Shown here: positions 58,201 to 64,000 of the stretch, in pieces
How positions within the stretch are numbered: position 1 is the first letter of the stretch
Layout: each line of letters opens with the position of its first letter
Source of the DNA: Inia geoffrensis
Taxonomy: Eukaryota > Chordata > Mammalia > Artiodactyla > Iniidae
Direction of reading: 5' to 3'
DNA length: 64,000 bases
Assembly (NCBI GenBank): GCA_036417435.1
Contig: CM070900.1
Span: forward strand, 31,287,496-31,351,495
Position numbers and translations under genes: made by a program
The notes under the pieces: model-generated
The model's input: the letters and a program-made list of their open reading frames with translations, nothing else
Told to the model about the DNA's origin: nothing
Database searches by the model: none

Positions 58201-59769
58201 CATGCTTTATGCTTGACATTAAGTGATAGTGTATTCTATCATGACTTCACAATTTCCTTCCCCATCATTTTATTTTTTGAGATTTTTTTCCAGATGATTA
58301 TTACATTTTACAATCAAAATGTTTTTGTATTTAATCATATCACAAACTGGTTTCTCTGCTGTTATTTCTCTTACTTTGTATCTGTTTTTGAATTTTTAAA
58401 TCTATCTTGCTAACCTATATTCTCTTGAAATGTTTTAGAATATGTTTGTGGGTAGTTAGAATTCTCAGTTCCTATATTACTGAAGCTATTCCTTCTCTCT
58501 TGAATGCTGCTATAGATGATATAGAATTTTGTATTATTATTTCATTGTCACATAACAGTTAGCGGTCCTCTTGGTTCTGTTGGGATGCTGGCTCTTATTT
58601 TGTAGTTAATTATTTTAAATTATCTTTAAAAGTCGTAAGATTTCCTCATCAGCCTTGGTTTAATCTTTTCTGCACAACACGTATAGTGTACTTTTTTCAT
58701 GTATCTCACTTGAGAACTGGCAGTCACTTTCTCTGTGAATAATTATAATTTTATTAGCTCTTGATACTTTCTTCTATTGCCTCTGATTATTTCCTTCCCC
58801 TTTTCATTGATTTTTCTTTTTAGAAGTTATATATAAAGAATATGGCTTTATATTTCTTTTTCATCTAAGCATTTTAAATTCTCTTTCACATTTTTTAATC
58901 TTTGTCCTTTGCTGTATTTTCAGGAAGTTTCTTCCAGTTTTCAATTCAAAAAAAAAATCTGTCTACTCTACCCAAGTGCCTATCTAAATATTTTCTCCTT
59001 GATATTTTTACATTTTCAAGGTATTTATTTGACTCCTTTTAAAACAGACACCCCTCAAATACCCAAAAATGTAAGATCTACTCCCACTCTCTGAAAATAT
59101 AAAATACATTTTAAAAAATGCTTGCATTTGCTCCATCAACATTGTGGGTTTGTATGTTATTTTTTCCATTTTTCAATTTTGTTTCTTGCCTTTGATAGTG
59201 ATTTTCAAATGCTTGTCATTGTTTAGTTATGTGTTATATTTTCATTTGGGATTCGATATTCACCTGTTTTGATGTACTATTTCTATTTACTATGAATTGC
59301 TTTCAGTGAATATGAATGAGCCACAGGATTGCTGTCAAATAGAATGTGCTGGTAGTCTGAAGGCCCCCAAGCCCTTAACCACTAATAATATTGATACCAG
59401 TTGGTCTTCTGTATGCAGAGAATTTTTCCTAATTCTCTCATTCCAGGGCAAATATCTCTGCTGTTCACTGCTTGACATAAAGAGGGAACAAAGTTTCAAA
59501 CCAGTCAGCTAGCTTGACTGGGCTATTTTCTCAAATATGTTGACATATTTGAGACTGGGACTTCTAATCTGCTTCTTAAATCCACTGTCTCTGAGTAACT
59601 AAATGACTGTGACAACAGAGTCATATCTTCGAGTTCCAGGAATTCTGGAATCATGGAAAAAGCATCCATTTAAAACATTAAACACTAATGTAAATCCTCT
59701 TCATATGACTTGGGACTTGGAGTAAACATGTGGCCATAGGGCAGTGAAGGAACCCTTCTGAGGGCAAAT
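58201..59769. other. Anonymous T-rich DNA
   Basis: Probably further decayed LINE DNA up to about 59000; nothing can be named. The frames 58213-58413 and 59297-59512 have no family resemblance. Confidence 0.3.
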
Positions 59770-59890
59770 TTCCATATTGTAATAAGGATGATAATAGCTT
59801 TATCACAGGTTTATAGTGAGGATTAGACATACTATATGTAAAATACTTATAAGAATATTTGGCACATAGTATCTGATTTAGAAGATAGTT
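59770..59890 (+). repeat. MIR 3' part
   Basis: 'tttatagtgaggattagaca' and 'atatttggcacatagtatct' match the distal MIR. Confidence 0.45.
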
Positions 59891-60445
59891 TACTCCATAA
59901 TATTTAAATACATTAACTATGGTAATTGGTGAACACTTATCTAACAAGGCACTGACAATTCAGAATATCTATTTAGCTGTTATTTAGTAAAGATAAAATG
60001 TTTGAGAAAATGAGGGCACCCAATAGCTAGATTTTACTGGATTAAAAGACTAGAAAATATTAATTGTATAAAGTGTTACAGTGGTAGTTCCGAAGAGTAA
60101 AAGCTTAATAATTTGGAGGAGGCAATCAAAAAAAATAATTCCTGCTTTTCAAAATTGGCCTTATATACTGCCTCATCTAGATGCAAATATAGATGATTAA
60201 CATTATTGCTGCTTCAACCTCAGATTTTATGGAGATAAGCAAGTACTTGTGATCAAGCATTCTTACTGAAATCTAAAGGAATTCATAGTTCAGGTAGCAA
60301 CTTTGGATACCAAGTTTAAAGGGCAGAAGGAGAGAGGTTGTTGCGGAAGCAGTTTTATATACAGATACCTACAAAATTAGGCAGCTTATTTGGAATCCAA
60401 ATATATTTTTCTTACTATCATTTGGAGGCTTCTATGATTTACAGG
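59891..60445. other. Anonymous DNA
   Basis: Nothing recognised. Confidence 0.35.
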
Positions 60446-60931
60446 TGAGGGGGGAGCAGAATATGTGACCCCAAAATATTCCACTTGGGCATGTGGATTA
60501 TTTTAGCTGAAGGTAACTAAGGCCTAAGATAGGCAGAAAGATTTTTCTTTTTTAACCTCTCCCTAAACTGCCTAAAATAATTTAGATAGAGGGTGTGTAC
60601 CAAGGAAGAGGGCTAATACCAGAGACAACATTTTACAACACAAATTTATCTGCATGACATGGCAAACATCTGTTTACCAAACATCTGCTCTTCCCATCTG
60701 CCTATAAATCGCCTTCCTCCCCTTTAAGTCCCAGACCCATACCTCCTTTTCCTTAGCTCAGGATGGCAGATAAGCCTCAAATACCTGACTATATGAGAGT
60801 CTCATACCTTTGGGTACTCGTATGTATAAAATTAATTATTTTCTCCTGTTAATCTGCCTTATGCCAGTTTAATTATTAGACCAGTTAAAAAACCTAAAAG
60901 GGAACAAGGGAAAACTTTTTTCTCCCCTCCA
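60446..60931 (+). mobile_element. Solo LTR of an endogenous retrovirus
   Basis: Begins TGAGGGGGGAG and ends CTCCCCTCCA, giving the TG...CA inverted ends of an LTR. A TATA box (TATAAAT, 60703-60709) sits about 260 bases in, followed by a promoter-like pyrimidine-rich stretch. An AATTAATT stretch near 60830-60840, in the R/U5 position, lies just before 'ttttctcctgttaatctgcc'. Flanks CAGG and CAGA suggest a 4-bp target duplication with one change. There is no adjacent internal retroviral sequence or second LTR, so this is the product of LTR-LTR recombination. Family not named. Confidence 0.8.
60703..60709 (+). promoter_or_regulatory. TATA box of the solo LTR
   Basis: TATAAAT in 'ctgcctataaatcgcc', in the expected U3 position of the plus-strand LTR. 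Activity is not shown. Confidence 0.5.
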
Positions 60932-60935
60932 CAGA

Positions 60936-61364
60936 TAAGGGTCAGTTTCTGAGGCTGCAAATTAGATCAAATGCTATGGTAGAGCTGATTTACCTTTTCC
61001 ATGGTCAATTTGATTCATTTTTCTATAGAAAACAAAACAAATAGACCAATTAGCAGATGGTTGCTTCCTTGATCATCTTACTGTCTCAACTAGACTAATA
61101 CTTTAGTTTCTAACATCATATATAATAATTTGGAAAAATCAACTAGATTTTCAATTTACCAGGTTGTTTCATATGGATTTAATCATAATTTCTTATTACA
61201 CTAAGCAATTAAAAAGTGAACAGGAGAAACTGTAACTTTGTTTAATGCTGATAAAATGCATAAATCACATATTTTAGAGGGCACATGTATCTCATTACTC
61301 CAACGAGTTGCAAAAAATAATTTTTACATTTTAAAGAAAGAAGGGAAGTAGAACTAGGAGCTGC
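60936..61364. other. Anonymous DNA
   Basis: Nothing recognised. Confidence 0.35.
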
Positions 61365-61610
61365 TTATACACACTAGCTCTGAAGTCAAATTATGTGGAG
61401 ATGAACTCTGATTTTACTCATTTAAAAGTTGCATGACGTTAGGCAACTTCTCTAACCTCTCTAGGCCAGTTTTCTATCCTGTCTGTGAAACAGATAATAA
61501 CAATACTTACTTCATAGGGTTGGTGTAAGAGTTAAAGGAGATAAGGTACACAAAGCACATTAATACAGTGAAAATGATAAGCACTCAGTAAATATTAGCT
61601 ATGATGATTT
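61365..61610 (+). repeat. MIR SINE
   Basis: 'gctctgaagtcaaattatgt', 'ttgcatgacgttaggcaact', 'ctctaacctctctaggccag', 'cttcatagggttggtgtaag' and 'gcactcagtaaatattagct' cover nearly the full MIR. Confidence 0.75.
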
Positions 61611-62885
61611 TACTTGCATCAATTAAGCCCTTTCCATTATACATTTTAAAATAAGAATAATGGACAAGTTTGACACATTTTAAACAGATTTTGTTTCAAC
61701 AAATACTTAAACCTGGCAAGGAAATCTCACCCAAAGGCATACTGATTCTGTGTATATTTTTGTTCACCTCTAAACCAATGTAATGTAGAGGAGTGAAGAA
61801 GAAAACAAACCCTCTAATTTGGTTCTCAGTTTAATCAAGACTGTGAAAATTAGGTCAGTTTTAGAAAAAGAATGGATTTGTAAAACAAATAAACAATTGA
61901 TTAGCAAGTCAACAGAGACACCAACTCCTTTAGTGTGTGATTTTTTTAAATTGCAAGTTAAGTTAGAGATGATCAGAGAAAAGTAGAATTTAGGATCAGG
62001 AAATCTTTATTATTCTTAATTATAATATAGAAACTTATGTGCTGGCTGACCTCATGTTATAAAAAGGCAAACTACTCTTTAAGTTAAATTTATGCTGATT
62101 GGGTCCTTTGATTGTAACTGTGTTCTGTTGTTTTCTTCCTTCTAAATAGAACTGAACACTCAACCCCCAAAAATGGATAAAGTCTTTGAATACGTTCAAC
62201 GACTGCGTAAAACACGTTATATCAAAATAAATAATTTCTTTTACACACCTTTATTTAAGTTTTAAAGGAAGTGCTGGATGAGAGTGGTTGAAACAGAGTA
62301 TAAAATTGTGATGGGCTGGTTTCCATAGTATCTTTAAATTTTAAGCTCTTATTCAGTCTCCTTATTTTTTCTTTGTCAGGAAGATTTGTTATTTATATAT
62401 GATAATGAACTTCATCTTTATTTTAACACTTGAGTTTAAAGATAAAAGGACCTGAAGCCTGTCAGGATGATGTAGACAGGTTTTTATCCCAAAACAGTAG
62501 GCAGAGACATTTCCTTCTTCATTCATTCAAGTGTTCATTCCACCAACTGTTCGTGCCATAGAGACCATAAGAATGATTGAGTTTGGGGTTGTGGGGAGTG
62601 GGAAGAGAAAAGAGTTATTTGTATAACAGAAAATTACAATTCTCAATTTCCTCGAGCTTTACTTACTATTTAGAAAAACTAGATCAGCCATTATTGAGTC
62701 ATTTAAAAAATACTTTTAGGTTTACTGTTGTTAATTTCTTTGACATTCATGTCTTTCATTTTGGTAGTTAGCTTATCAGGCTTAGGCTTTAAGTGCATCA
62801 AATAAAACAAACTTTATTTTTGCCTATGATAAAAATTTGTAAGAGACCAAAACTTCTAATGAAAAAAACCTGAAAATATGAATAC
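61611..62885. other. Anonymous DNA
   Basis: No repeat or gene recognised. The frame 62577-62771 has no identifiable product. Confidence 0.35.
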
Positions 62886-63004
62886 ATTTTTTATTATTTT
62901 TTATTGAAATAAAGTTGATTTACAGTGTTGTGTTAGTTTCTAGTGTACAGCAAAGTGATTCAGTTATATACATATATATGTATAAATACATTGTTACATG
63001 TATA

Positions 63005-63046
<42 letters not shown>

Positions 63047-64000
63047 TACATATATATTTTTTAATATTCTTTTCCATTATGGTTTATTACAGGATATTGA
63101 ATATTGTTCCCTGTGCTATACAGTAGGACCTTGTTGTTTATCTATTTTATATACAGTAGTTTGTATCTGCTAATCCAAAACTCCTAATTTATTGCTTCCC
63201 ACCCCCTTTCCCCTTTGGTAACCATAAGTTTGCTTTCTATGTCTGTGAGTCTGTATCTGTTTCATAAATAAGTTCTTTTGTATCATACTTTAGATTCCAC
63301 ATATAAGTGATATCATATGTTACTTGCCTTTCTCTGTCTGACTTACTTAACTTAGTATGATAATCTCTAGGTACATCCATGTTGCTGCAAACAGCATTAT
63401 TTCATTTTTTTTTTGACTGAGTAGTATTCCACTGTGTGCATATATACCACATCTTCTTTATCCATTCATCTGTTGATGGGCATTTAGGTTCCTTCCATGT
63501 CTTGGCTATTGTAAATGGTGCTGCAATGAACATTGGGGTATAGTCATTTTTTTCAAATTAGAGTTTTCTCCAGGTATGTGCCCAGAAGGATCATATGGTA
63601 ACTCTTGCTGGATCATACGGTAACTCTATTTTTAGCTTTTTGAGGAACCTCCATAATGTTCTCCACAGTGACTGTACCAATTTACATTACCACCAACAAT
63701 GTAGGAGGATTCCCTTTGCCCTGCACCCTCTCCAGCATTTGTCTAATGATGGCCATTCTGACTGGTGTGAGGTGATACCTCATTGTAGTTTTGACTTGCA
63801 TTTCTCTAATAATTCGTGATGTTGAGCATCTTTTCATGTGCTTTTGGCCGTCTGTATGTCTTCTCTGGAGAAATGTCTAATTAGGTCTTCTGCCCATTTT
63901 TTGATTGGGTAGGTTTGCTGTTTTTGTTTTGTTATTGAGTTATATGAGTTGTTTTTTTTTTTTTTTTTTTGGAAATTTAAGCCCTTGTCACTTGCATTGT
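62886..64000 (-). mobile_element. L1, minus strand, running off the window edge
   Basis: The left end is the T-rich 3' tail and 'gttgatttacagtgttgtgt', followed by the 3' UTR and the C-terminal ORF2 region ('cattgtaaatggtgctgcaa' type blocks in reverse, 'ctccagcatttgtctaatga'). The 5' boundary lies outside the window. Frequent breaks prevent an ORF2 frame. A 15-base duplication-like stutter occurs at 63588-63622 ('ggatcatatggtaactctt' / 'ggatcatacggtaactcta'). A run of about 22 T is at 63951-63970. Confidence 0.92.
63003..63048. repeat. Perfect 46-bp palindrome, (TG)n(TA)n(CA)n
   Basis: Arms TATGTGTGTGTGT and ACACACACACATA flank a 20-base alternating AT centre that is itself self-complementary. 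It lies within the 3' UTR of the L1 at 62886-64000. Confidence 0.97.

Overview
The window looks like an AT-rich, gene-free stretch of a cetacean (whale or dolphin) nuclear genome. The best evidence is seven copies of the tRNA-derived CHR SINE family (heads reading GGCTTCCCTGGTGG...CAGTGGTTAAGAATC), which is abundant in Cetacea and their nearest relatives. Several cetartiodactyl-type L1 3' ends are also present (reading ...CAGCAGAAACTAACAC...CAATAAAA). I see no exon, RNA gene, CpG-island promoter, CRISPR array or bacterial-type feature. All readable open frames of any length are L1 ORF2 remnants, antisense shadows of L1, or read-through of GC-rich SINEs. The window is intergenic or deep intronic.

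Layout. 1-13 kb: anonymous AT-rich DNA with old MIR/L2 pieces, an old L1, a short young L1 tail (4030-4229), two minus-strand CHR SINEs (4744-4960, 7964-8184) and a long copy of an ancient repeat family (about 11505-12825). 13.4-20.3 kb: a 1.9-kb minus-strand L1 (13798-15719) inside older repeat DNA, a plus-strand CHR SINE (16220-16433), and an L1 with a 5' inversion (about 19157-20099). 20-31 kb: mostly anonymous, with a MER1-like hAT element carrying a CHR SINE inside it (25808-26238), a small Tigger-like element (28528-28739), a tiny L1 tail and MIRs. 31.6-36.2 kb: a long-form CHR SINE, a purine-rich tract, three L1 pieces and a full-length MER1-like element (35301-35885) nested in an old L1 with a perfect 8-bp target duplication. 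36-44 kb: almost featureless. 44.7-53.5 kb: the densest L1 region, including a chimeric L1 insertion (44774-46353) and a plus-strand L1 with a largely preserved ORF2 reading frame (about 47206-49170). 53.9-54.9 kb: two long CHR SINEs in inverted orientation. 55-64 kb: old degraded L1, a solo LTR (60446-60931), MIRs, and a minus-strand L1 running off the window edge.

No genes work together here. The story is one of successive transposon insertions. Many keep both target-site duplications, so their order and mechanism can be read directly. The most informative are the chimeric L1 at 44774-46353, the inverted L1 at 19157-20099, and two independent nestings involving MER1-like elements. One oddity at the start of the window (96-241) is a 72-bp imperfect tandem repeat whose differences fall mostly at third codon positions of an open frame. 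Repeat family names are given from remembered consensus sequences, not from a database search.
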